Assembly: GCA_009919445.1 (NCBI GenBank)
Contig: RGBY01000129.1
Span: forward strand, 1 to 7,295
DNA: 7,295 bases
Origin: Planctomycetia bacterium
GTDB taxonomy: Bacteria > Planctomycetota > Planctomycetia > Pirellulales > UBA1268
Direction of reading: 5' to 3'
The notes beneath the pieces were generated by a model, which worked only from the letters and a program-made list of their open reading frames with translations, did no database searches and was not told the DNA's origin. This document shows positions 1-5,477 of the stretch, in pieces. Each line of letters begins with the position of its first letter. The first letter of the stretch is position 1. The translations under genes were made by a program, and so were the position numbers.

Positions 1-485
1 TGACGCAGCGTTTGGGTGGCCATCACATGTTCGACTTCACTGGTGCCAATCCCAAAGGCGAGCGCCCCGAGCGCACCATGCGTTGCGGTATGGCTGTCAC
101 CACAGACGATTGTCATGCCAGGCTGCGTGATGCCGAGTTCTGGGCCAATCACATGGACAATGCCCTGATCGGCGTCATCGAGATCAAAAAGCCGGACACC
201 AAACTCCTGACAGTTCTGCCGCAGCGTATCGATCTGTTGTTTCGAGATCGGATCGGCAATGGGCAGACGGCGGTCAGTTGTCGGCACATTGTGATCGGGC
301 GTGGCAAACGTTGCCTCGGGCCGCCGCAGCCGACGGCCAGCGAGACGGAGCCCCTCAAAAGCCTGTGGGCTGGTCACCTCATGGACAAGGTGCCGGTCGA
401 TGTAAAGCAGCGGATTCTCACCTGCTGGCGTGCAGACGACATGGTCGTCCCAGATTTTGTCAAGAAGCGTACGAGGGCCTGGCAT
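1..485 (-). CDS. leuC: 3-isopropylmalate dehydratase large subunit (partial, N-terminal third)
   Basis: This is the N-terminal part of LeuC, the aconitase-family subunit that isomerises 2-isopropylmalate to 3-isopropylmalate in cytoplasmic leucine biosynthesis. It pairs with LeuD and carries a [4Fe-4S] cluster. About 161 codons are visible on the minus strand, against roughly 470 for a full protein, and the frame runs off the left edge. Family landmarks seen are MPGPRTLLDKIWDDHVV at the start, LLYIDRHLVHEVTSPQAF, ATPDHNVPTT, QGIVHVIGPE, the highly conserved MTIVCGDSHTATHGA, and FGIGTSEVEHVMATQTL. The cluster-binding cysteines of the family lie further on, outside the window. The ATG at 485-483 is chosen because an in-frame TAG lies at 494-492 and an AGGA ribosome binding site (493-490) precedes it by four bases. 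A methyltransferase-like gene lies upstream on the same strand. leuD would be expected nearby outside the window. Confidence 0.96.
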   Translation of the reverse strand, partial: MPGPRTLLDKIWDDHVVCTPAGENPLLYIDRHLVHEVTSPQAFEGLRLAGRRLRRPEATFATPDHNVPTTDRRLPIADPISKQQIDTLRQNCQEFGVRLFDLDDADQGIVHVIGPELGITQPGMTIVCGDSHTATHGALGALAFGIGTSEVEHVMATQTLR

Positions 486-491
486 TCGTTC

Positions 492-581
492 CTAAAACCA
501 AATTCGAGGGCTGGACTTCAAACCTTCAATGTAGCCGGCCGCCGAGGCTGCCGCCAGCAGGCCGCCCCGAACCCGCTGCAT
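492..581 (-). other. Possible 29-codon small ORF (leader peptide?) just upstream of leuC
   Basis: A minus-strand ATG at 581-579 opens a 29-residue frame (MQRVRGGLLAAASAAG..., ending ...SSPRIWF) that stops at TAG 494-492, six bases before the leuC ATG. An AGAGG motif (593-589) sits seven bases before this ATG, a better-placed ribosome binding site than most genes in the window have. The stop codon overlaps leuC's own AGGA site, which would suit translational coupling. It has only three leucine codons, so it is not a classical leucine attenuator peptide. I do not recognise the peptide, and chance is the main alternative. Confidence 0.2.
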
Positions 582-604
582 CCCTCGTCCTCTGGCCAGA
601 TCGA

Positions 605-1150
605 TCAGCCAGCACGACGAAGGAGTGTCTGGCTCGCCAGATCATTGACCCGTTCGTGGGGAACCGGCCGCCAGAGGCCACCGTCTTCCCCGGGAGCTTC
701 CTGAAGCAACGTGGTATCCGGCCGGATGAGTCTCTGCAGAAAGAACCAGCAGCGGGTGAGATTCTGCTGGTCCGTCGCGGCGGAAATCAGAATCAGGTCA
801 AAATGCCCAAGGTGGTTGCAGAGTCTGGAAAGTGAAGAATCGGCATTTCCAGGGACCAGTTGAATGCGTCCGAGGTCATGGAGACGGCGGTGCGCCTCTT
901 TCAACGTGACCCCAGGTGGATCCCCCGGCTGACGAGCCTCGAACCGATCAAGCCCAACATAGTGCACCGGTGATTCAGACACCCGAGAGGCAAGCCGGAC
1001 GATCTTCTCCGACCGCTCGAGCGTCCCCAGCCCCAACTCCAGAATCCCAGTTGGACGCTGGGAAATCACCTGACGCACCACGGGCCGCTCGCTGGCTGGT
1101 GAAGAGAATCGGTTCAGCCAAAATTTTCCAAAAATTCCGATTCTTCCCAT
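605..1150 (-). CDS. Small class I SAM-dependent methyltransferase-like protein
   Basis: The predicted protein has 181 residues and a Rossmann-type methyltransferase pattern. The glycine-rich SAM-binding motif I is GILELGLGT (residues 35-43). A motif II-like strand ending in an acidic residue is HYVGLDRFE (63-71). A strand-turn LVPGNADSSL (98-107) follows, then the motif IV-like strand FDLILISAATDQQ (117-129), where planctomycete-type members often have an aromatic or acidic catalytic position. The C-terminus (to LLRRAG) has no extra domain, so it is a minimal fold and the substrate cannot be read from sequence. The ATG at 1150-1148 is the most upstream ordinary start. The frame stays open to a stop at 1312-1310 but contains no further ATG, GTG or TTG. 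No clear Shine-Dalgarno is visible. leuC begins 119 bases downstream on the same strand, so co-transcription is plausible but unproven. A non-methyltransferase Rossmann protein is the alternative. Confidence 0.75.
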   Translation of the reverse strand: MGRIGIFGKFWLNRFSSPASERPVVRQVISQRPTGILELGLGTLERSEKIVRLASRVSESPVHYVGLDRFEARQPGDPPGVTLKEAHRRLHDLGRIQLVPGNADSSLSRLCNHLGHFDLILISAATDQQNLTRCWFFLQRLIRPDTTLLQEAPGEDGGLWRPVPHERVNDLASQTLLRRAG

Positions 1151-1322
1151 GACGGTACCACGCCAGCTTGCCCTTGAGTTGACACCGGACAGGTCACATT
1201 CCCCAGCAACCTGCGGCCAGCAGAGAGAATCGACTCCCCAGCCCCTCGACCTTGAACAGGCCCAAAAATGTCCGTTCGTGACGGCTAGTTGGCCGGGTAG
1301 CCTTTTCAGTTAGCCTCTGAGG

Positions 1323-1361
1323 CCGGGGATCAGCGTCACCGATCCCCGGGCTTACGCCCGG
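1323..1361. repeat. Two overlapping, mutually exclusive perfect hairpins
   Basis: CCGGGGATC (1323-1331) pairs perfectly with GATCCCCGG (1341-1349) around a nine-base loop. CCGGGC (1346-1351) pairs perfectly with GCCCGG (1356-1361) around the loop TTAC. The two stems share 1346-1349, so a single strand can form only one at a time. There is no T-run after either stem. In appearance this resembles the dispersed CCCGGGCTTACGCCCGGG-type palindromes that I associate from memory with Pirellulaceae intergenic regions; that resemblance is unverified. Confidence 0.6.
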
Positions 1362-1422
1362 AGCTTCCTAAAACGCATGCGGCTTGCGCCAGTGGCTTCC
1401 TAAACCACACGCGGTTAGTGCC
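1362..1422. repeat. Degenerate tandem repeat, two 29-base units with a 32-base period
   Basis: Unit one is 1362-1390 and unit two is 1394-1422, separated by three bases. By eye they match at 22 of 29 positions. They share an exact ten-base core GCTTCCTAAA (1363-1372 and 1395-1404) and a common CGCGG/TGCGG-type middle. The pair directly abuts the hairpins at 1323-1361, so the whole stretch may be one composite intergenic repeat. It is too short and too degenerate for a CRISPR array. Confidence 0.55.
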
Positions 1423-1529
1423 CTGGCCGCGGCTCACCCCGCGTGTTGTGTTCGGCGGGAAACGCAGACTGACCGGTCGATCTGCTGGCAACTTATCAGC
1501 TCTGGGCCTGGATCAACTCGCAGCCTGAA

Positions 1530-3389
1530 TCAACTCCCAATTTTGGCCAAGGCTTGGCGGGCGGCTGCACGAATGTCGGCGATCGGATCATCTTCGGCGA
1601 CGAGCTCGAGAGCCGCGGCTGCAGCAGCAGCGTTGGGTCCAAGATCCCCCAGGGCGACCGCGGCTTCCAGCCGAACTGTCTGAGACTCTGACTCAAGCCC
1701 CTTGGCAAGGAGCGGCACCGCATCTGCATACCGTTCTTTGTTGTCGGGGTCGATCTGGAGCGATGCCCAGGTCGCCAACGTTGCCGCCATCTCATCTGCA
1801 GATGTGCTGAGAGCGGAAAGGGACTCAAGTGCAGCCGTCGCATCAGGAGGACCAATCCGCCCCAACGCGTAAATCAAGGCATACCGCAAGGCCGATTGCT
1901 CCTCAGCCTGGCCGGTCTTCTCCAAAAGTGACACGAGCGGCCCGACTGCTGAACCGGCCTTGGGCCCAATGGCCGCCAGAGCCAAAACTGCTTCGGTGAC
2001 AACATCCAAGTCATCCGCTTCGAGGAGCGGCAAGACGGCGGCGGCGGCCGGTGCGGCTGGCGGCCCGATTGCCGCAATGATTTCGAGGGCATTCTGCTGG
2101 GTGACGGAATCGCTCAGTCGTTCTACGACAGCAGGAACAGCCTCACCACCGAGTCGTACCAGTGCCGCCCCAGCAGCATGATGCACTCTGTCAGATGGAT
2201 CTTCTAACAGAATGCCAAAATGCTGACCCAGTTCACGTCGCTGTTCAGGTTCCATATCGATAGACAGATCAGACAGCCCAGAAACTGCTGCCGCCCGTTC
2301 AAACTCCTGCTCGCTGGCAGTCTGCTTGGTAAGCCGGGCGACCGCATCTGCAACCAGTTTGGCATCATCCGGAGCGATGTTGGCTCGAGCCCAGGCTGCC
2401 GTGGCAGCCAGCGAAGGGTCGCCAGCAGCCACCGTCTCTGCCAGCAGTGGCTCAGCTGCCGTGATCTTGAGCTGGCCTAGGGCGTAGAGCAATGGGCCGC
2501 GCAAGGCCGCATCCCCCTCGGCATAGAGTTTCAGCAACGCGTCTCCTGCAGCCTGAGCTCCCTCACCAATCGCGGCAAGGGCCAGGATCTGCTGGAGTTG
2601 CTCCTCTGGTGGGCTAGCCGCCAACGCCTCGATTAAGGCTGGCGTGGCTGCTGCGGCGGCCGGGCCAATTTCGGTGAGTGCGACACTCGCCCAGTACCGC
2701 CCCTGTGGCCGCTTCAGCCGCTCCACCAGAAAGGGCACGGCATCTCCACCCATGTCGGCAATACTGTGGAGTGCCGGCAAAATGACAGACGGATCGCTGC
2801 CAGCAAAAATGGCGTCAGCTACCGGCATCACCGATTCCGGGTCAGGATCGAGTTCACGCAGAGCCCGAAGCGACGCCCGCCGCACACGTGGATCGTTGTG
2901 CACAAGCATCGCTACAAGTTGCGTCACAGCATCGTCGTAGAGTTCCGCAACGTCTGCTGGAAGTTCACTCCGAGCATCATCTTCACGAATGTGACCAATG
3001 GCTGCAGCAGCCTGTGTCGCCACCACCGGGTCGGCATCTTGAAGCAACGTGAAGAGCGTGGGAATGGCTGAGATGGCGTCTTCACCCACAAGGCCGATCG
3101 CACGGGCTGCATGCCAGCGAATCCGCGGATCGGCATTCGCCGTCAGACCGACAAGTTCCGGGAGTGCAGCCCGACCCCGACCACGCAGCCGACCGATATC
3201 ATCCGTCAGCGAAATGGTCGCATCGGGGTTTGTTGAGGAGGCGAGTTCTTCTCGAAGCTCAGCCAGTGACTTACCAGATGTTTTTGGTCTGGCGGTAGCC
3301 TTGGCCTCGCCCGGCGTTGCGGCAGCTGAGGGCTTGGCGTCCGGCTTGGCGGATGGCTCGTCAACAGTGGTTGCCATTCCGTCGGCCAC
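1530..3389 (-). CDS. HEAT-repeat protein, probable lipoprotein with its signal peptide out of frame
   Basis: The frame encodes 619 residues. Residues 11-40 are an Ala/Pro/Lys-rich linker (EPSAKPDAKP...). From about residue 65 to the end there are roughly 15 HEAT/PBS-lyase-type helical repeats. Clear units include DPRIRWHAARAIGLVG (87-102), DPRVRRASLRALREL (166-180), DRVHHAAGAALVRLG (400-414), DLDVVTEAVLALAAIG (460-475), TVRLEAAVALGDLG (571-584) and IRAAARQALAKIG (606-618). Such arrays form superhelical protein-binding scaffolds. No catalytic motif is visible. The frame is closed by TAG at 3404-3402, so it can only start at GTG 3389-3387 or ATG 3377-3375, neither with a good ribosome binding site. 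A lipoprotein signal peptide lies immediately upstream in another frame (3361-3459), which suggests the true start is at 3459 and that one base is in excess here. The alternative is a genuine cytoplasmic protein. Confidence 0.88.
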   Translation of the reverse strand: MADGMATTVDEPSAKPDAKPSAAATPGEAKATARPKTSGKSLAELREELASSTNPDATISLTDDIGRLRGRGRAALPELVGLTANADPRIRWHAARAIGLVGEDAISAIPTLFTLLQDADPVVATQAAAAIGHIREDDARSELPADVAELYDDAVTQLVAMLVHNDPRVRRASLRALRELDPDPESVMPVADAIFAGSDPSVILPALHSIADMGGDAVPFLVERLKRPQGRYWASVALTEIGPAAAAATPALIEALAASPPEEQLQQILALAAIGEGAQAAGDALLKLYAEGDAALRGPLLYALGQLKITAAEPLLAETVAAGDPSLAATAAWARANIAPDDAKLVADAVARLTKQTASEQEFERAAAVSGLSDLSIDMEPEQRRELGQHFGILLEDPSDRVHHAAGAALVRLGGEAVPAVVERLSDSVTQQNALEIIAAIGPPAAPAAAAVLPLLEADDLDVVTEAVLALAAIGPKAGSAVGPLVSLLEKTGQAEEQSALRYALIYALGRIGPPDATAALESLSALSTSADEMAATLATWASLQIDPDNKERYADAVPLLAKGLESESQTVRLEAAVALGDLGPNAAAAAAALELVAEDDPIADIRAAARQALAKIGS

Positions 3390-3459
3390 AGCCCACGATG
3401 GCTATGCCAAGGCCAAGGATAATGAAGTAACCCGACCGCCAAATCCGTGTCGTCACCAT
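3361..3459 (-). pseudogene. Lipoprotein signal peptide fragment, in a different frame from the HEAT gene
   Basis: From ATG 3459-3457 a 32-codon frame reads a textbook type II signal peptide. It has a charged n-region MVTTRIWRSG, a hydrophobic core YFIILGLGIAIV, and a lipobox IVGC with Cys at residue 24. After GRRNGNHC it stops at TGA 3363-3361. An AGG-centred ribosome binding site precedes the ATG by seven bases. It overlaps the first codons of the HEAT frame by 29 bases. Dropping one base, for example one C of GGCC at about 3385, would join the lipobox to DGMATTVDEPSAKP, the kind of flexible linker expected behind a lipidated cysteine. I read it as the true N-terminus of the HEAT protein, separated by a frameshift that is a sequencing error, a mutation or programmed. 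Whether it is broken in vivo is unknown. Confidence 0.65.
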
Positions 3460-3502
3460 GTAGTCGCCTGCTTGATTTTTGTGTGCGTGGTTCGCAAGTA
3501 CA

Positions 3503-3518
3503 CCCAATTATGCCCAAT
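3503..3518. promoter_or_regulatory. CCCAAT direct repeat one helical turn apart, upstream of the HEAT/lipoprotein gene
   Basis: CCCAAT occurs at 3503-3508 and 3513-3518, a spacing of exactly ten bases. On the minus strand this is ATTGGG twice, with CATAAT (3512-3507) between and overlapping the copies. CATAAT resembles a -10 box for the leftward gene. The best -35 candidate, TTGTTC (3532-3527), is only 14 bases away, which is too short for a standard sigma-70 promoter. The assignment is tentative. Confidence 0.2.
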
Positions 3519-3599
3519 CGTGCTCCGAACAATCGGCCAACAGCCGGAAAAACCGTTTCGGGGCCTGGTGCCACGAAACCCTCCGTCGCTTGATTTTCC

Positions 3600-3626
3600 A
3601 TACTGAAGTATACTCTGAAAGAGTAT
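3600..3626. promoter_or_regulatory. Cluster of four ATACT/AGTAT motifs, operator-like
   Basis: ATACT occurs at 3600-3604 and 3610-3614, and its complement AGTAT at 3607-3611 and 3622-3626. They create ATACT-GA-AGTAT, the perfect palindrome AGTATACT (3607-3614), and the perfect six-base inverted repeat ATACTC-TGAAA-GAGTAT (3610-3626). The two direct copies are ten bases apart. TATACT (3609-3614) could serve as a -10 box for the plus-strand gene starting at 3691. TTGATT (3590-3595) is a possible -35 box but is only 13 bases away. The symmetry fits a dimeric regulator site; an AT-rich promoter with incidental symmetry is the alternative. Confidence 0.35.
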
Positions 3627-3690
3627 TTTCCTGCTGATGACCCAAAGGGCCGCCAGACCGACTGGCTCCTGTTTCTGGAGAGTTTCCCCC

Positions 3691-4383
3691 ATGGCACCAC
3701 GTAACGGACCTGTTTTGAAGCAATTTCTAGGACACGCCCGCCTCATGTTGCCGGCCCTCGCCGTCTGGAGCCTGCTTGCCCTGCCCGGTGTTGGGCAAGG
3801 TCGCGGCCGCGGCTGGGGTTACGGCCGGGGCAACTATGCCTCCACTGCCCAGCAGGCGGCCGCCTACGGTATGGCTTCAATGATGCGATCCCAGGGCCAA
3901 CTGAACCTTGACAACTCCGAGGCTGCAAAAAATTTCGGTGAGGCAACTTCGCAGGCGATTGACAATCGAAAGAAGTGGACAGAAACCTACTTTGAAATGA
4001 GAAAAATTAACCGGGATGCCCGCGCCGAAGAGGCCCCTGCCCGAATTTCCCATGAAGATGCAATCCGGCTGGCAAAAGAGGTTGCCCCACCTCGACTTGG
4101 ATCAACACAGCTCGACCCGGTGACCGGCCACATTGAATATCCCCTTGTCCTCCAAGACAAGATTTTTGCCCCCTATCGCTCCGAACTTGACTCACTCTTC
4201 GCGGATCGTGCGTCATCCGGAAGTAGCCTCCAGTTTGACCAGTGGCAGTCGATCCGACAGACGGTCTCCAAATTTATCGAGGTCCTCAAGGAGCACGTGC
4301 AGGACTATCCTGCGGGTGAGTATGGAAAGGCTCGTGTTTTTCTGAACAGCCTCTCAAGAGAGGCAAACCTCCCTGCGGGTTAG
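3691..4383 (+). CDS. Exported planctomycete-type hypothetical protein
   Basis: The predicted protein has 230 residues and a Sec-type signal peptide: n-region MAPRNGPVLKQFLGHAR, core LMLPALAVWSLLALPGV (18-34), and likely cleavage near residues 35-37. A short Gly/Arg/Tyr-rich segment follows (about 37-48, RGRGWGYGRGN). Next comes a module (about 49-113) with ASTAQQAAAYGMASMMRSQG, LDNSEAAKNF and DNRKKWTETYFEMRKINRDAR. I recognise this pattern from planctomycete proteins of unknown function. The remainder (about 114-230) is mostly helical and charged, with no catalytic motif. The ATG at 3691 is preferred because it gives a clean signal peptide and has GGAGAG (3677-3682) eight bases upstream. The frame is open back to ATG 3637, which would bury the signal peptide, and ATG 3745 would keep only its core. 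It is transcribed divergently from the HEAT gene. Function unknown; an envelope role is inferred from the signal peptide. Confidence 0.85.
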   Translation: MAPRNGPVLKQFLGHARLMLPALAVWSLLALPGVGQGRGRGWGYGRGNYASTAQQAAAYGMASMMRSQGQLNLDNSEAAKNFGEATSQAIDNRKKWTETYFEMRKINRDARAEEAPARISHEDAIRLAKEVAPPRLGSTQLDPVTGHIEYPLVLQDKIFAPYRSELDSLFADRASSGSSLQFDQWQSIRQTVSKFIEVLKEHVQDYPAGEYGKARVFLNSLSREANLPAG

Positions 4384-4389
4384 TTTGCC
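4362..4389 (+). terminator. Possible hairpin at the end of the exported-protein gene
   Basis: GGCAAAC (4362-4368) pairs perfectly with GTTTGCC (4383-4389), and an inner CCC/GGG pairing (4371-4373/4376-4378) closes the loop. The hairpin straddles the TAG stop at 4381-4383. A second inverted repeat, GCCTCTCAAGAGAGGC (4349-4364), precedes and partly overlaps it. Neither is followed by a T-run, so this is not a canonical intrinsic terminator. It could instead slow mRNA decay from the 3' end. Confidence 0.25.
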
Positions 4390-4521
4390 AGAGACACAGC
4401 ACCGACGCCCCAGCGAATTCAGCATAAACAAGTCCGAAGACGAGGCCGATGAAGACTAACGTCTGCCCGCTATCCGCTTCCAGCACAATGAGACACGTTG
4501 AGACACATTAAGAACTGAATC

Positions 4522-5433
4522 ATGAAAGCACTCGTTACTGGTGGCACCGGCTTTGTTGGCCCACGTCTTTTGCGGCTGCTGAATCAGCCGACGGTACTGT
4601 CAAGAAACCCAGCTCGCGCTGCTGAATCGATTGGCCACCTTGCCGGCAACATCCTGCCATGGCAGCCGCTGGAAGGCCCGCCGCCACCGGAGGCATTTGA
4701 GGGTGTCGATGTCGTCTTCCACCTCGCCGGTGAGTCTGTTGCGGAGGGCCGGTGGACCCGAACACAAAAAGAAAAAATCAGAGAGAGCCGGGTTGTTGGC
4801 ACGCGTCATCTCGTCACCGGCATGACTCGTCAGGAAACGGGCCCGAAAACGCTGATTTCAGCCAGTGCCGTCGGCTACTACGGGAATCGTGGTGACGAAG
4901 AACTCACCGAAGATTCAGCACCAGCAGACGACTTCCTAGCCGACGTCTGCCGGGCCTGGGAAGATGAGGCCAATGCAGCCCGCTCTCGAGGCGTGAGGGT
5001 CGTGACTGCCCGTACTGGCATTGTGCTTGGTGCTGGAGGTGGTGCCTTGGCCAAAATGCTGACGCCATTCCGGCTTGGCGCTGGGGGGCCGCTTGGCAAT
5101 GGCCGGCAATGGATGCCCTGGGTTCATGTGGCTGATCTGGCTCGCCTATACGTCCATGCGGCCGAGACGATTTCGATCGACGGGCCGATGAACGCCGTTG
5201 CTCCTCATCCGGTTCGCAACAGTGAATTCACCAAAGCACTTGCGAAGCAACTACGGCGGCCCGCCTTCATGCCAGCTCCGTACCTAGGCTTGCGGCTTGT
5301 TTTTGGAGAATTTGCCCAAGTCCTCTTTGCCTCTCAGCGGGTGCTTCCCAAGGTTGCCCTCGATAGCGGATTTCAGTTTCAGTTTCCCCTGATTGCTGCA
5401 GCACTGAAGGAAATACTCGCTGGCGGAAACTGA
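4522..5433 (+). CDS. TIGR01777/YfcH-type NAD(P)-dependent epimerase family oxidoreductase
   Basis: The protein has 303 residues, the usual length for this family of atypical short-chain dehydrogenases, which are cytoplasmic proteins of unsettled substrate. The nucleotide-binding motif TGGTGFVG is at 6-13. HLAGESV (68-74) and the following GRWT are signature segments. SASAVGYYGNRGDE (113-126) carries the family's YYG in place of a classical YxxxK active site. RTGIVLG (164-170) and WMPWVHVAD (198-206) follow. The C-terminal DUF1731-like tail has SQRVLPKVALDSGFQFQFP (271-289). The ATG at 4522 places the Rossmann motif at the expected distance from the N-terminus. The Shine-Dalgarno is weak (AAGAA-like). 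A ten-base direct repeat, TGAGACACGT/TGAGACACAT (4489-4508), lies just upstream. The preceding gene ends 138 bases earlier on the same strand. The kinase gene converges from the right with 44 bases between stop codons. Family assignment is secure; the reaction is not. Confidence 0.94.
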   Translation: MKALVTGGTGFVGPRLLRLLNQPTVLSRNPARAAESIGHLAGNILPWQPLEGPPPPEAFEGVDVVFHLAGESVAEGRWTRTQKEKIRESRVVGTRHLVTGMTRQETGPKTLISASAVGYYGNRGDEELTEDSAPADDFLADVCRAWEDEANAARSRGVRVVTARTGIVLGAGGGALAKMLTPFRLGAGGPLGNGRQWMPWVHVADLARLYVHAAETISIDGPMNAVAPHPVRNSEFTKALAKQLRRPAFMPAPYLGLRLVFGEFAQVLFASQRVLPKVALDSGFQFQFPLIAAALKEILAGGN

Positions 5434-5477
5434 CTGCCGGCCATGATGATCACGGGACGAGAGCAACTTTGATGCAA

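Larger units (their letters stand above)
1151..1529. other. Non-coding region between the HEAT gene and the methyltransferase-like gene
   Basis: These 379 bases lie between two minus-strand genes and hold no convincing ORF. The right part (about 1283-1422) is dense in inverted and direct repeats, listed separately. A short inverted pair GGCTA (1283-1287)/TAGCC (1298-1302) is followed by TTTT on the plus strand, where no gene ends. GCCTC-T-GAGGC (1313-1323) is another small palindrome. ATCAACTC occurs twice near the HEAT stop codon (1512-1519 and 1529-1536). The methyltransferase promoter should lie here, but I cannot point to convincing -35/-10 boxes. No U-tailed terminator for the HEAT gene is visible on the minus strand. 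Confidence 0.7.

Noticed and set aside
12..704. A 230-codon plus-strand open frame
   Set aside because: It lies antisense to leuC, whose minus-strand translation matches the family throughout, and runs into the methyltransferase gene. It has no recognisable domain.
278..835. A 185-codon plus-strand open frame
   Set aside because: It is antisense to leuC and the methyltransferase-like gene. Its composition is low-complexity and it has no family resemblance.
1283..1306. GGCTA/TAGCC stem followed by TTTT, resembling an intrinsic terminator
   Set aside because: It would act on the plus strand, where no gene ends. The stem is only five base pairs with a ten-base loop.
1362..1422. CRISPR-like repeats
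   Set aside because: There are only two degenerate copies separated by three bases, with no spacers of CRISPR length and no cas genes.
3049..3606. A 185-codon plus-strand open frame over the start of the HEAT gene
   Set aside because: Its Ser/Ala/Arg-rich sequence is what the antisense of an Ala-rich HEAT gene produces, and it covers the signal peptide region.
3637..3690. Eighteen-codon N-terminal extension of the exported protein
   Set aside because: Starting at 3637 would place the signal peptide core about 35 residues in and has no ribosome binding site. ATG 3691 has GGAGAG upstream and a normal signal peptide.
4286..4486. A minus-strand 66-codon frame with a hydrophobic stretch (TLVFIGLVFGLVYAEFAG...) in the gap before the epimerase
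   Set aside because: It starts at GTG without a ribosome binding site, and its second half is antisense to the exported-protein gene. The hydrophobic segment is suggestive of a small membrane peptide but not enough to call a gene.
5434..5477. Bidirectional terminator between the convergent epimerase and kinase genes
   Set aside because: The 44 bases contain only short palindromes (GCCGGC, TGATCA, TGAT-GCA-ATCA) and no stable stem with a T-run.
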